64,000 nucleotides of DNA from Cyclobacteriaceae bacterium. GTDB lineage: Bacteria; Bacteroidota; Bacteroidia; Cytophagales; Cyclobacteriaceae. Positions 52,275-61,798 of the stretch are shown in pieces. Every line of letters begins with the position of its first letter. Within the stretch, counting starts at the first letter, position 1. A model generated the notes under the pieces. It worked only from the letters and a program-made list of their open reading frames with translations, was not told the DNA's origin and searched no databases. Made by a program: the position numbers and the translations under genes. The stretch covers positions 310,001 through 374,000 of the forward strand of contig JAEUUG010000003.1 of assembly GCA_016787565.1 (NCBI GenBank), given 5' to 3'.

Positions 52275-55200
52275 TTATGAATTAGCATCCAATAAGGGAA
52301 AGGAAACCGTGAAAGTTGTACCAATATTGGGTTCACTTTCAATTTTGATCTCTCCATTCAGTAATCCAACCTGCGTTTTTACCATGTAAAGTCCTACACC
52401 TCGACCTTCGGTATTCTGGTGGAACCTTTTATACAGCCCAAATACTTTGTCTCCGTGTAGAGAAAGATCAATGCCTTTGCCATTATCTTGATACGTAAAT
52501 CCGCAATTACCTTCACAGTGAAAAGTCGTAATGCGAATGACTGGGTTTCGATCATCCATCTGGTATTTAATGGAATTGGTTATTAGGTTTAGAAGAATAC
52601 TATGAAAGTAACTGCGAATAGTATGAAATGTGGAGAAGCTATCATCCTGAATCAGGATGATAGCTTGAGTTCGTTCCAACTCCAGATGAAGAGTCTTACA
52701 TACAATTTCGACAATATCACGCAAAATAATAGGTTCCCTTTCATGTAAGTTGTAACTCCGCATATCCAGAATGTCATTAAGATCACGAATTACACTATCG
52801 AGGTTTTTGACTGATTTATGAATCATTTGATGTATGGTTGCAACATACTCTGTCACAACCACTGGTTTCAGTATTTGGAGGAGTCCTAAAATGGAAGCGA
52901 CTGGACCACGCAAGTTATGTGAAGCAATGAATGAAAATTGCTGAAGATTGTAATTTTGTTCTGTGAGTTGGGAGATAAGGTTTGTTTTTTCAATTTCTGC
53001 TTTTTTTCGTTCTGTAACATCTTTGAAGTTGATAATTATACCTTCAACGTTATCCTTTTCTGACAGGTTAATTGCAGTACCTTCCAACCATCGCCAGGTA
53101 AGATTTTTACTTTTCATTCGAAAAGCTCCATGCATTAGTTTCCCCCGGCTCTCAAATACACTGTTCCAAAATGTGATATACAAATCCTTGTCATCAGGAT
53201 GAATGTATTCCTCACTTTTTGCAAACAGGAATTCATCTGCCTTATAACCAGATATGTGTTCAATGCTTGGATTAAGGTAGACTATCTGACCATTTTTGTT
53301 TGCCAGGCCTATAATATCTTCGCTATTTTCAACCAAGGCTCGAAATCTTTCTTCACTTTCTTTCAGGAGTGCCTCGGCCCTTTTCAAAGAGGAATAATCG
53401 TGCGTTGTAATGCAGAAACCCACAAGATTTTGATCAACTATAATGGCTGAAATAGAAACATGGTACCAGGTAGTGTTATCAAAAGAACTCACTTGGGTAT
53501 TGTACTCCACAGTTGCTCCAAGCGATGCTCGCTCCAAATTAGTACGAAAATTTTCATGCCGTTCGATCTCAATGAAATCGAAAATACTTTTTCCTTTTTT
53601 TAGATCCAGCCCTGAGATACCAAGAGCACTCCGGTTAAATGAAACTATATTATAAGCAGCATCCAACAGTACAAAAGCATCTATTGTATGTTCAAATATA
53701 GCCCGTAGGTTAGCTTCTGATTTTTTAAGAATATCGGCTTGCTTTTTCTTATCCGTAACATCAATCGATGTCACAGTAACATATTTAACTTTTTCCTGAA
53801 TGAATACTGGTTGATATCTCAATTCATGTATGACCTCACCCTCCTTTGTTTTGACTGAAGCATCTACTACAATCGTTTCTCCCTGAAGCGCTCGTGTAAA
53901 CAATGATTTTGACGCGTCCACGCGATCATTTACGGCTATGTCCCACAAGAAATTTCCAATTTGGGGTGGACGACCTTTAGCATTTAAAATGAACCGTTCA
54001 AGCGCTGCGTTAAATAACATAATCTGCCCGTTTTCGTCTAGCAACAGTATTTCCTCAACTGTGTTATTAAAAATAATGTCAAGGTTTTCTTGGTAGCGTT
54101 GAATAGCTTCCTCTTGATTTTTCAGGACAGTTAAATCGGTAACGATCCCCTCATGCCGAATGGGTTTACGCTGATTGTCATAAATAAGGCGGCTACGCTC
54201 ATATATCCACCGGTAAGAGTTATTGGCTATGCGCATTCGGTAATTACATTCTGAATGACCAGTATCAATCATTTGCTGGCGTGCTAATTCTTTTTTCTTG
54301 CGATCTTCAGGATGCGTTCGTTCCATCCAAAAATCAAAATTTTTCAAAAGATTATCAGTAACCATTTCACCAAAGACATTTTCTATCGAACGGCTTATAT
54401 AGGTTTTGCCATTTCCGGTGAGATCAATTGACCAGATTACGTCCTGGCTGCTGTCTAATACTCGGTTGAGTTGTTCTTCTTTTTGTTGTACAATAATTTC
54501 AGCCTGTTCATTGATTTTTTTGGAGGCCATATGAAGCGAGTCGTTCAATGTACTCAATTCCTCATTGGCAGCAGCAAGTTCTTCATTAGCAGCTTGAAGT
54601 TCCTTATTTAACGCAGTAACCTCATCATGCTTTACTTTTAGATCGCTATTCAGATCGATTAGGTTTTGCTGAAAGTATATTTGTTTTTCATCATGTTTGT
54701 TTAATAATCGCATTGCTAAAAGCAGCCCAGTAGCGAAAATCAGTGTGAGACTTACCATGAGAAGCGCAACACCAAATTCAGTACTGACAATATTCAACCA
54801 GTGTCCCCAAAGTCGTATATACCCTAATACTACCGGAATCAAAAAGATACCTGGCAATAAAGATCGACCCAATACACTTCCCTGATACGGCCCAAACATA
54901 ACATAGCAGAACGCACGATCCGGATGAGTAGTAATCAAAGCGCAGGACAGCAATACAAACCCCCCAGCTGTATGAACTGCCATAGGAAAAAAGGGTATTT
55001 CTCCATAGAACTCGGGAACACGATACATATAACCGAGTATGGAAAACCACGAGATAAGGCAAGCGATTGTGGCAAGCCCCTGACTGACAAAGTGATTTGG
55101 TTTTGGTGTATTTTGTGTAAAAAGGGCCAGACTTAAAATTATAAAGTTAAGGGCTGAAGAAGGCGCCATGCGATCTTGCATACCGAATGATATTTCATCT

Positions 55201-55562
55201 GATATTTTGTTCGCAAAGATAAGTTGATCAATCTGAAAGAACCATTTATATTGTTCACCAATTAAACGAAGTGCACCTATACAGAAACAAAGTAAGGTCA
55301 ACACATAAGCAATATGTCTTTTATTCAGTGTAGCTGTATGAAAAAAAAGAATAGCAATAGAGAGTAGCAAAAAACCAAATGCTGTTGTCGGGTTCATTGC
55401 AGAAAGTCCGGGTATTGGCCGTTTCAGAATCTCCACATCAAAGTCCCAACCGATTAAAACAAGTACTCCAATGGCTAGTCCCGTGTAGGTTAACTTTACT
55501 GACCAACCCTTTGTCATTTCAATGATCATCATGTATGAATTTAATTTGGCTATCGCAATCAT
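52275..55562 (-). CDS. Multi-PAS membrane sensor histidine kinase
   Basis: A 1095-residue hybrid-size sensor. Residues about 15-295 contain eight membrane helices; about 300-365 is a coiled coil rich in the heptad-like EELAAANEELSTLN repeats; then four PAS/PAC domains (about 370-480, 485-605, 612-735, 740-860); a HisKA domain with the phosphoacceptor in ASHNLRGPVAS (His882); and a HATPase_c domain with DNGKGIDL and GRGVGLYMVK. No receiver domain is fused and no response regulator gene is adjacent, so it is an orphan kinase. The signal is unknown. The start could be a downstream Met (residue 11, 12 or 16). Confidence 0.88.
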   Translation of the reverse strand: MIAIAKLNSYMMIIEMTKGWSVKLTYTGLAIGVLVLIGWDFDVEILKRPIPGLSAMNPTTAFGFLLLSIAILFFHTATLNKRHIAYVLTLLCFCIGALRLIGEQYKWFFQIDQLIFANKISDEISFGMQDRMAPSSALNFIILSLALFTQNTPKPNHFVSQGLATIACLISWFSILGYMYRVPEFYGEIPFFPMAVHTAGGFVLLSCALITTHPDRAFCYVMFGPYQGSVLGRSLLPGIFLIPVVLGYIRLWGHWLNIVSTEFGVALLMVSLTLIFATGLLLAMRLLNKHDEKQIYFQQNLIDLNSDLKVKHDEVTALNKELQAANEELAAANEELSTLNDSLHMASKKINEQAEIIVQQKEEQLNRVLDSSQDVIWSIDLTGNGKTYISRSIENVFGEMVTDNLLKNFDFWMERTHPEDRKKKELARQQMIDTGHSECNYRMRIANNSYRWIYERSRLIYDNQRKPIRHEGIVTDLTVLKNQEEAIQRYQENLDIIFNNTVEEILLLDENGQIMLFNAALERFILNAKGRPPQIGNFLWDIAVNDRVDASKSLFTRALQGETIVVDASVKTKEGEVIHELRYQPVFIQEKVKYVTVTSIDVTDKKKQADILKKSEANLRAIFEHTIDAFVLLDAAYNIVSFNRSALGISGLDLKKGKSIFDFIEIERHENFRTNLERASLGATVEYNTQVSSFDNTTWYHVSISAIIVDQNLVGFCITTHDYSSLKRAEALLKESEERFRALVENSEDIIGLANKNGQIVYLNPSIEHISGYKADEFLFAKSEEYIHPDDKDLYITFWNSVFESRGKLMHGAFRMKSKNLTWRWLEGTAINLSEKDNVEGIIINFKDVTERKKAEIEKTNLISQLTEQNYNLQQFSFIASHNLRGPVASILGLLQILKPVVVTEYVATIHQMIHKSVKNLDSVIRDLNDILDMRSYNLHEREPIILRDIVEIVCKTLHLELERTQAIILIQDDSFSTFHTIRSYFHSILLNLITNSIKYQMDDRNPVIRITTFHCEGNCGFTYQDNGKGIDLSLHGDKVFGLYKRFHQNTEGRGVGLYMVKTQVGLLNGEIKIESEPNIGTTFTVSFPLLDANS

Positions 55563-55929
55563 GGCCGTAACGAAGGAGAAATTAGTTAAAATAATTAATT
55601 ATAAAAAGCTTTAGGCTATAAGTTGTATTGGAAATTCTGTGTATGGTAGATCGAATGCCTAAAGGGTTGATTTGCATTAAATGGATTAACGCTTAAAGAA
55701 AATTTTTCAGGCTCATTTAGTTTTATAGTTAGTCGCTTTAGATGTTAACAATGAAATAACGAGTGTCTTTTCATACTGCGTATTTGTTATTTTGATTCCG
55801 ATATTTTCCTTCTAATTCTCTTTTGGACGAGTACTTACTTTGCATCTGTTTTTTCTGTAAATAAATTTTGATAGCTTTTTGTATTCGGTAAAAGATTAAA
55901 CGTAATTTCAGGATGCAAATCAAAAACCT
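55563..55929. other. Intergenic region between kinase and glycoside hydrolase genes
   Basis: This 367-base AT-rich gap separates divergent genes. A possible -7 box TACTTTG lies at 55836-55842, about 88 bases before the glycoside hydrolase, without a good -33 partner. No small coding region, RNA gene or strong hairpin was recognised. Confidence 0.4.
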
Positions 55930-57021
55930 ATGACTAGAATATTAACATTGATCTTGCTTTCACTTCTTTTTCTCAGTTCATGTAACAGGCAACAAACAGA
56001 TACTGAACAAAAAAAAACTCCTGATAAAATTTCTGAAGTCTGGACGAAGGAGCGCGCTGCCAAATGGTATAAGCCCTGGGGTTGGTTGCGTGGCAGCGAC
56101 TTTATTCCCAGTACAGCCATCAACCAATTGGAAATGTGGCAGGCTGAATCGTTTGATACGATAACCATCAATCGTGAGTTGGGTTGGGCTGAATCCATCG
56201 GCATGAACTCCATGCGCGTTTACCTGCATCACCTGGCCTGGCAAGTTGATCCGGAAGGTTTCAAAGAACGGGTAAATCAATACCTGAAAATTGCTGATCG
56301 CCATCATATTTCTACGCTCTTTGTTTTGTTTGATGACTGCTGGAATCCGTCCTATCAATCGGGGAAACAACCCGATCCTAAACCCGGCATTCATAATTCG
56401 GGTTGGGTTCGCGACCCGGGCGATAAACTACACGAAGACTCTACACTCATCTTTACCCTGGAACAATATGTGAAAGATGTGCTCACTACGTTTGCCAACG
56501 ATACGCGCATTGTATTATGGGATTTGTACAACGAACCCGGCAATTCCGGATACGGAAATAAATCAATGCCGCTTCTCACCAAAGTATTTCAGTGGGGCAG
56601 GGAAGTGAATCCTTCACAACCCTTGTCGGTTGGGGTTTGGAATGGTGATCTGAAGGAGTTAAATGAATTTCAACTTTTGCATTCAGATGTGATCACCTAC
56701 CACAATTACAGTGACCGTGAAAACCATCAGGCCTTGATCGATAGTTTACGCGTATATGGACGACCGCTTATCTGTACGGAATACATGGCGCGCACACGCA
56801 ACAGTTTTTTCGAAACGATTATGCCTATGCTAAAGAACGAAAATGTTGGTGCGTATAACTGGGGACTGGTTGCCGGAAAAACAAATACCATGTATGCGTG
56901 GGATATGCCAATGCCCGATGGTAAAGAGCCGAGGGTATGGTTTCATGATATTTTCAGAAAAGATGGAACCCCCTACGATGAAAAGGAAATTAGCCTGATC
57001 AAATCACTCACAGCCCAATAG
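55930..57021 (+). CDS. Clan GH-A glycoside hydrolase (GH5/GH2-like), lipoprotein
   Basis: A 363-residue lipoprotein (LLFLSSCNR) with a TIM-barrel glycoside hydrolase domain. LWDLYNEPGN carries the acid/base Glu after strand 4 (Asn-Glu-Pro), and PLICTEYMAR carries the nucleophile Glu on strand 7. GMNSMRVYLHH and YNWGLVAGKT complete the clan GH-A pattern. It would cleave beta-linked oligosaccharides at the cell surface or in the periplasm. The following galactokinase and mutarotase suggest a galactose- or similar hexose-containing substrate. Confidence 0.82.
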   Translation: MTRILTLILLSLLFLSSCNRQQTDTEQKKTPDKISEVWTKERAAKWYKPWGWLRGSDFIPSTAINQLEMWQAESFDTITINRELGWAESIGMNSMRVYLHHLAWQVDPEGFKERVNQYLKIADRHHISTLFVLFDDCWNPSYQSGKQPDPKPGIHNSGWVRDPGDKLHEDSTLIFTLEQYVKDVLTTFANDTRIVLWDLYNEPGNSGYGNKSMPLLTKVFQWGREVNPSQPLSVGVWNGDLKELNEFQLLHSDVITYHNYSDRENHQALIDSLRVYGRPLICTEYMARTRNSFFETIMPMLKNENVGAYNWGLVAGKTNTMYAWDMPMPDGKEPRVWFHDIFRKDGTPYDEKEISLIKSLTAQ

Positions 57022-57053
57022 GCGATCAATGTATACTAAACTGATTTCAATCT

Positions 57054-58214
57054 GTGGATATTACGCCTTCTTCCATCCGGGAAAAATTTAAAAAGCTGTT
57101 TCCAGGAGAGCCCCTCAGCATCCGTTCACCGGGGCGAATCAACCTTATCGGTGAACATACTGACTATAATGATGGGTTTGTCATGCCGGCAGCTATTGAC
57201 CGCGAGATTTTCTTTGCTATTGCACCGGCTGAAAATAATACTTCATGCATCCATGCTATGAAGTATGGAGAATCGTTTCATCCCGATATTCAAAATCCTG
57301 AGAAAGTTGATCAACCTTTGTGGGCCAATTATCTCCTCGGTGTTTTGCGCCAGTTTGTGGATGGCGGTTATTCTATGCAGCATTTTAATTGTGTATTCGG
57401 TGGCAATGTTCCCCTTGGCGCTGGGCTTTCATCATCAGCGGCCCTCGAATGCGGCTTTGCATTTGCCTTATCGGAGTTGAACGGGCTTCACATTCCGAAA
57501 CAGAAACTGATGTTTATGGCGCAATGGGCGGAGCATCACTTTGCCGGTGTGAAGTGCGGTATCATGGATCAGTTTGCCAGCATGATGGGTGAGGAGGGAA
57601 AGGTGATGTTGCTGGACTGCCGTTCTATGGAGTTTCAATACTTTCCACTGGCGTTAGATAATCATGCCATTGTTTTGTGCGATACGAAAGTCAAACACGC
57701 ATTGGTGGATTCCGAGTATAACACCAGGCGTCAGGAGTGTGAACGGGGTGTGGAGGTGTTGAAGCAGCATTATCCAGCGATAAAGAGCTTGCGCGATGTT
57801 ACACGCGATATGCTCACCATCCACGCGACAGAATTGACTGGAAAAGTTTTTAACCGATGTCAGTACATTGTAGAAGAAATTATCAGAGTGCAAGGTGCCA
57901 GTAAAGATTTGTTGCAACATAATCTGACGGCCTTTGGCGCGAAGATGTACGAAACGCACTACGGGCTCTCAAAACTTTATGAAGTGAGTTGCCCCGAGCT
58001 TGACTTTTTAGTAGAGCAGGCAAAATCGTTTGATGCTGTTTTGGGGTCCAGAATGATGGGTGGTGGTTTTGGTGGATGCACGATCAATCTGATCCGCAAG
58101 GATGACGTACACCATTTTATTTCTGCGCTGTCAACAGCCTACAAAAATGCATTCGGAATTGACATGGGTGTACATGTTGTGCAAATAAAGGACGGAACCA
58201 GCATAGTGGCGTAA
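57054..58214 (+). CDS. galK: Galactokinase
   Basis: A 386-residue GHMP kinase with the galactokinase signature GRINLIGEHTDYNDG near the N-terminus, the phosphate-binding GLSSSAALE (about residue 125) and MGGGFGGCTI near the end. It phosphorylates galactose to galactose-1-phosphate (Leloir pathway). Translation begins at GTG 57054, 32 bases after the glycoside hydrolase. Uridylyltransferase (galT) is not in this window. Confidence 0.92.
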   Translation: MDITPSSIREKFKKLFPGEPLSIRSPGRINLIGEHTDYNDGFVMPAAIDREIFFAIAPAENNTSCIHAMKYGESFHPDIQNPEKVDQPLWANYLLGVLRQFVDGGYSMQHFNCVFGGNVPLGAGLSSSAALECGFAFALSELNGLHIPKQKLMFMAQWAEHHFAGVKCGIMDQFASMMGEEGKVMLLDCRSMEFQYFPLALDNHAIVLCDTKVKHALVDSEYNTRRQECERGVEVLKQHYPAIKSLRDVTRDMLTIHATELTGKVFNRCQYIVEEIIRVQGASKDLLQHNLTAFGAKMYETHYGLSKLYEVSCPELDFLVEQAKSFDAVLGSRMMGGGFGGCTINLIRKDDVHHFISALSTAYKNAFGIDMGVHVVQIKDGTSIVA

Positions 58215-58337
58215 AGCTGCCTGAGAAAATACCATCCGTTTGTCGGTATACGAAATCGTTTGTGGTAAAACATTTTACGTTTCAGTTGTAAGTGCCTTAT
58301 AAAAGTCAGAATATCGTTACACGTCAACACCAACAGC

Positions 58338-59390
58338 ATGGGTATTCCAAAGTCGCTTTTCGGTCGAACTCCTTCCGGTCAGGAAGTTTTTCGGTATACG
58401 CTCTCGAACTCCAATGGTATGGCTATAGATGTAATTAACTATGGTGGTATTGTTGTTCGGCTCACTGTACCGGATAAGCACGGTGTACTTGCTGATGTCG
58501 TTTTGGGCTATGATGATTTAGATTCATACCTCCAAAGCAATCCATATTTCGGTGCCTTGATCGGGCGCTATGGCAACCGGATTGCCCATGGGAAATTTAA
58601 CCTCGATGGTATAACGTATTCGCTTCCACAAAATAATGGAGCCAATAATCTGCATGGTGGCCCAAATGGTTTTGATAAGGTTTATTGGCAGATTGAGCCG
58701 CTTGAAGATTTGAATGCTTTACGGTTGAGTTACACCAGTGTCGATGGTGAAGAAGGCTTCCCGGGTAACCTTCAGGTAGAAGTTTTGTACACCCTTATGG
58801 CCGACAATGAATGGAGAATTGATTATCGTGCTGTAACCGATAAGAAGACCGTGGTTAACCTCACCCAACATAGTTATTTTAACCTTACCGGTGATGCATA
58901 CCAGTCAATCGATCAGCACAAGCTGCATGTTCATGCCGATTATTTTATCCCTGTCAATGATCAACACATTCCCTTGAGTGAGTTCGCTTCTGTGATGCAT
59001 ACCCCCTTCGATTTCCGTCAGCCAACCTCCGTTGGTTCACGCGTTCACGCACAAGATCAACAGCTCATGAACGGCAATGGCTATGACCATTGCTGGGTGC
59101 TGCGCAACGAGACAGGTGAATTGTATCTTGCAGCTTCATTATATGATCCGGCAAGCGGAAGATTATTGGAGGTATACACCACCGAACCCGGTATTCAGGT
59201 TTACTCTGGTAATTTTCTGGATGGCACCAGCATTGGCAAAGGTGGTATTCCGTATCAGAAACGTCATGGAATCTGCCTCGAGACAGAGCATTTTCCCGAT
59301 TCCCCAAACAGACCTTCTTTTCCTTCTGTGGTGCTTGAACCCGGAAAGGTTTATAGTTCTACTACGGTTTATAAGTTTTCGACCCTGTGA
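58338..59390 (+). CDS. galM: Aldose 1-epimerase (galactose mutarotase)
   Basis: A 350-residue beta-sandwich mutarotase with GRYGNRIAHGKF, NLHGGPNGFDK (catalytic His), NLTQHSYFNL (second His) and ETEHFPDSPN (catalytic Glu near the C-terminus). It interconverts alpha- and beta-anomers of galactose before the kinase step. There is no signal peptide, so it is cytoplasmic, consistent with galK upstream. Confidence 0.92.
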   Translation: MGIPKSLFGRTPSGQEVFRYTLSNSNGMAIDVINYGGIVVRLTVPDKHGVLADVVLGYDDLDSYLQSNPYFGALIGRYGNRIAHGKFNLDGITYSLPQNNGANNLHGGPNGFDKVYWQIEPLEDLNALRLSYTSVDGEEGFPGNLQVEVLYTLMADNEWRIDYRAVTDKKTVVNLTQHSYFNLTGDAYQSIDQHKLHVHADYFIPVNDQHIPLSEFASVMHTPFDFRQPTSVGSRVHAQDQQLMNGNGYDHCWVLRNETGELYLAASLYDPASGRLLEVYTTEPGIQVYSGNFLDGTSIGKGGIPYQKRHGICLETEHFPDSPNRPSFPSVVLEPGKVYSSTTVYKFSTL

Positions 59391-59416
59391 GAAAGCAGGC
59401 AGGAATTATTTTTTAA

Positions 59417-59424
59417 TATCTTTG
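59417..59424 (+). promoter_or_regulatory. Candidate -7 box before the HAD phosphatase gene
   Basis: TATCTTTG fits TAnnTTTG exactly and ends 31 bases before ATG 59456; no TTG at the expected distance. Confidence 0.35.
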
Positions 59425-59455
59425 ACCTTCTTACAATCCGGAACTGAGTGGTGGC

Positions 59456-60082
59456 ATGGCCGAGCAGAAAACTAAAAATCTAATCTTTGACCTGGGTGGT
59501 GTTATTCTGGATCTTTCGGTAGAGCATACCTTGCAGGCTTTTGCAGCGCTATCCGGATGGGATAAAACAAGAATAGAAGAACTTTTTCACACCCTGCCGG
59601 AATTTAACTTGTATGAGAAAGGAATGATCGAGGATGTTGCCTTTCGAGATTTTGTGCGGGAGACATTACATGTTAACGTTACCGATGAACATATTGATTC
59701 AGCCTGGAACGCCATGCTGCGTGGAATTCCGAATGCGAAACTTGAATTGTTATTGAAACTTCAGCAGCACCAGCAGGTTTATTTGCTGAGCAACACGAAC
59801 AACATTCACCTCCATTATGTTAACAGCAAAATGTTGCCTTCCGTTACCGGTGAGATTTCACTCGATCGGTATTTTCACCGAGCGTACTATTCGCACATCA
59901 TGAAGAAACGAAAACCTGATGCCGAAATTTTTGAACAGGTACTGGAAGAAAATAATCTGAAAGCCGGTGATACTCTTTTTCTGGATGACAATGCGGCCAA
60001 CATTGAAGGCGCAAAAGCGTTAGGTATTAAAACGTTTCATGTTACATCACCCGATTTGGTTTTAGCGTATTTTCATGAATAG
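59456..60082 (+). CDS. HAD-family phosphatase
   Basis: A 208-residue HAD hydrolase of the YihX type: motif I NLIFDLGGVILDLS (here the second Asp is replaced by Gly-Gly, as is typical of this subgroup), motif II LLSNTNN, Lys in KKRKPDAEIF and motif IV FLDDNAANIEGA. Subfamily members remove phosphate from sugar phosphates such as glucose-1-phosphate. The stop overlaps the next start by eight bases. Confidence 0.86.
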   Translation: MAEQKTKNLIFDLGGVILDLSVEHTLQAFAALSGWDKTRIEELFHTLPEFNLYEKGMIEDVAFRDFVRETLHVNVTDEHIDSAWNAMLRGIPNAKLELLLKLQQHQQVYLLSNTNNIHLHYVNSKMLPSVTGEISLDRYFHRAYYSHIMKKRKPDAEIFEQVLEENNLKAGDTLFLDDNAANIEGAKALGIKTFHVTSPDLVLAYFHE

Positions 60083-61244
60083 CGAGAAGAAAAGAATTGT
60101 ACTGCAAGTATTTTTGTTCGTAGCCACCTTTGTGACCACTACGTTTGCCGGATCGGAGTGGTCGTATGGCCGCTCGGTATTGTACACTCCGGATTATGGT
60201 TGGAGTGATTTTATCAGCGGCATGCAATTTTCTGTGCCGCTTCTTTTGTTTCTGACCGTTCATGAATTTGGCCATTACTTCACGGCCCTGTACCACAAAG
60301 TAAAAACTTCACTGCCGTATTATATACCGGTTCCACCCATTCCGTTTCTTCCATTTTCAATCGGTACCATGGGTGCTGTTATCCGATTGCGTAGTAGGCC
60401 GGTGAGTAACGTCCAGCATTTTGATATTGGTATGTCGGGTCCGCTGGCGGGTTTCGTTGTGGCCGTTGCCATTATTTTTTATGGTTTCATCACGCTGCCA
60501 CCACCGGATTATGTTTTCCAGTTTCACCCGGAATACCAGCAGTATGGAGCCGACTATGCATCGGTAGTCTATGAACCTGAATATTACCAGGCACATGAAT
60601 CGGTAGTGGATATTACGATTGGAACCAACCTGGTTTTTCTGTTCTTTGAAAAATTTATAGCTGATCCAACACGTGTTCCCAACCCGCATGAACTGATGCA
60701 CTATCCTGTTTTGCTGGCCGGGTTTATTGCCCTGTTTGTAACGTGCTTGAATCTTTTGCCCATTGGCCAGTTGGATGGCGGCCATGTTGTGTACGGGATG
60801 TTTGGTTATAAGCGTCACCGTGTTGTGGCCACTATTTTTTTTGTAGCGCTACTTTTTTATTCAGGCCTCGGAAATCCGTATACCAATCCACTTCTCCCTA
60901 CAAATGAGTTATTGATCAATATTCTGCTATACATAGTATTCCTTTATTTTGCTTTTACAGGATTAAAGTTAAGCAAGCGCGACACAGCCATGTATGCTGT
61001 TTTGATGTTCGCAGTTCAGTTCTTTCTGATGTATTTTTTTCCCACTGTAGAGGGCTACACCGGCTGGTTGTTGTTCGCCTTTATTGTGGGAAGATTTTTG
61101 GGGATTCAACATCCTGCTTCACCTATTGAAGTGCCACTGGATAGCCGGAGGATAATTGTGGGTTGGATTACCCTGATTGTCTTTTTACTATGTTTTAGCC
61201 CAGCACCCATTGCGTTAGAAATTCATATGGCGCCTGCTCCATAG
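60075..61244 (+). CDS. M50 site-2 protease-family membrane protein
   Basis: A 389-residue protein with many membrane helices, the zinc motif VHEFGHYFTA (HExxH) and the second motif NLLPIGQLDGGHV with its conserved Asp. IGMSGPLAGFVVA is the family's SGP element. It is translationally coupled to the phosphatase gene by overlap. It is a second and more canonical M50 than the one at 22166. Substrate unknown. Confidence 0.87.
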   Translation: MNSEKKRIVLQVFLFVATFVTTTFAGSEWSYGRSVLYTPDYGWSDFISGMQFSVPLLLFLTVHEFGHYFTALYHKVKTSLPYYIPVPPIPFLPFSIGTMGAVIRLRSRPVSNVQHFDIGMSGPLAGFVVAVAIIFYGFITLPPPDYVFQFHPEYQQYGADYASVVYEPEYYQAHESVVDITIGTNLVFLFFEKFIADPTRVPNPHELMHYPVLLAGFIALFVTCLNLLPIGQLDGGHVVYGMFGYKRHRVVATIFFVALLFYSGLGNPYTNPLLPTNELLINILLYIVFLYFAFTGLKLSKRDTAMYAVLMFAVQFFLMYFFPTVEGYTGWLLFAFIVGRFLGIQHPASPIEVPLDSRRIIVGWITLIVFLLCFSPAPIALEIHMAPAP

Positions 61245-61263
61245 CAAAACTTGTTGTCGGCTT

Positions 61264-61728
61264 TTATTTAAAGTGATAGAGGAATACAATAGTGGCTGTA
61301 AAGGCAGGCTTTGGATTGTCTTTAATCTCGAGGGTCACCTGCATTTCTGTTTTTGCTATTCCGCGCAGATTGGTTATAGCTTTTAAGGTAACTCTTAACC
61401 GAACTTCCTGATCGACCAACACGGGCTGATTGAACCGCAGGCTTTCGATGCCGTAGTTTACAAGCATAGTAATGTTGTTAACCTCAGCAATCTGATCCCA
61501 CAAGTGTGGAACGAGTGATAGGGTAAGATAGCCGTGTGCTATGGTACTTTTAAACTGTCCTTCATTTGCAGCTCGTACCGGATCTGTATGAATCCATTGA
61601 TGATCCAATGTGGCATCGGCAAACTGATTGATTTGTTGTTGGGTGACTTTTAGATAGTCGGAGGCACCAAGTTCTTTGCCAACGTGCTGTTCAAACTCTG
61701 CGAAACTGTTGATAATAAGTTTACTCAT
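61264..61728 (-). CDS. MaoC-type hotdog dehydratase
   Basis: A 154-residue hotdog-fold protein with the MaoC/R-hydratase signature INQFADATLDHQWIHTDPVRA and IAHGYLTLSLVPHL, giving the catalytic Asp and His. Members hydrate enoyl-CoA or act on related acyl-CoA. Convergent with the M50 gene. Confidence 0.88.
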   Translation of the reverse strand: MSKLIINSFAEFEQHVGKELGASDYLKVTQQQINQFADATLDHQWIHTDPVRAANEGQFKSTIAHGYLTLSLVPHLWDQIAEVNNITMLVNYGIESLRFNQPVLVDQEVRLRVTLKAITNLRGIAKTEMQVTLEIKDNPKPAFTATIVFLYHFK

Positions 61729-61798
61729 GAAGTTACAGATTCAGGTAACAGTAAAGATATACTTAAAAAAGATTTGAATAATCGATCGATATGCGAAT

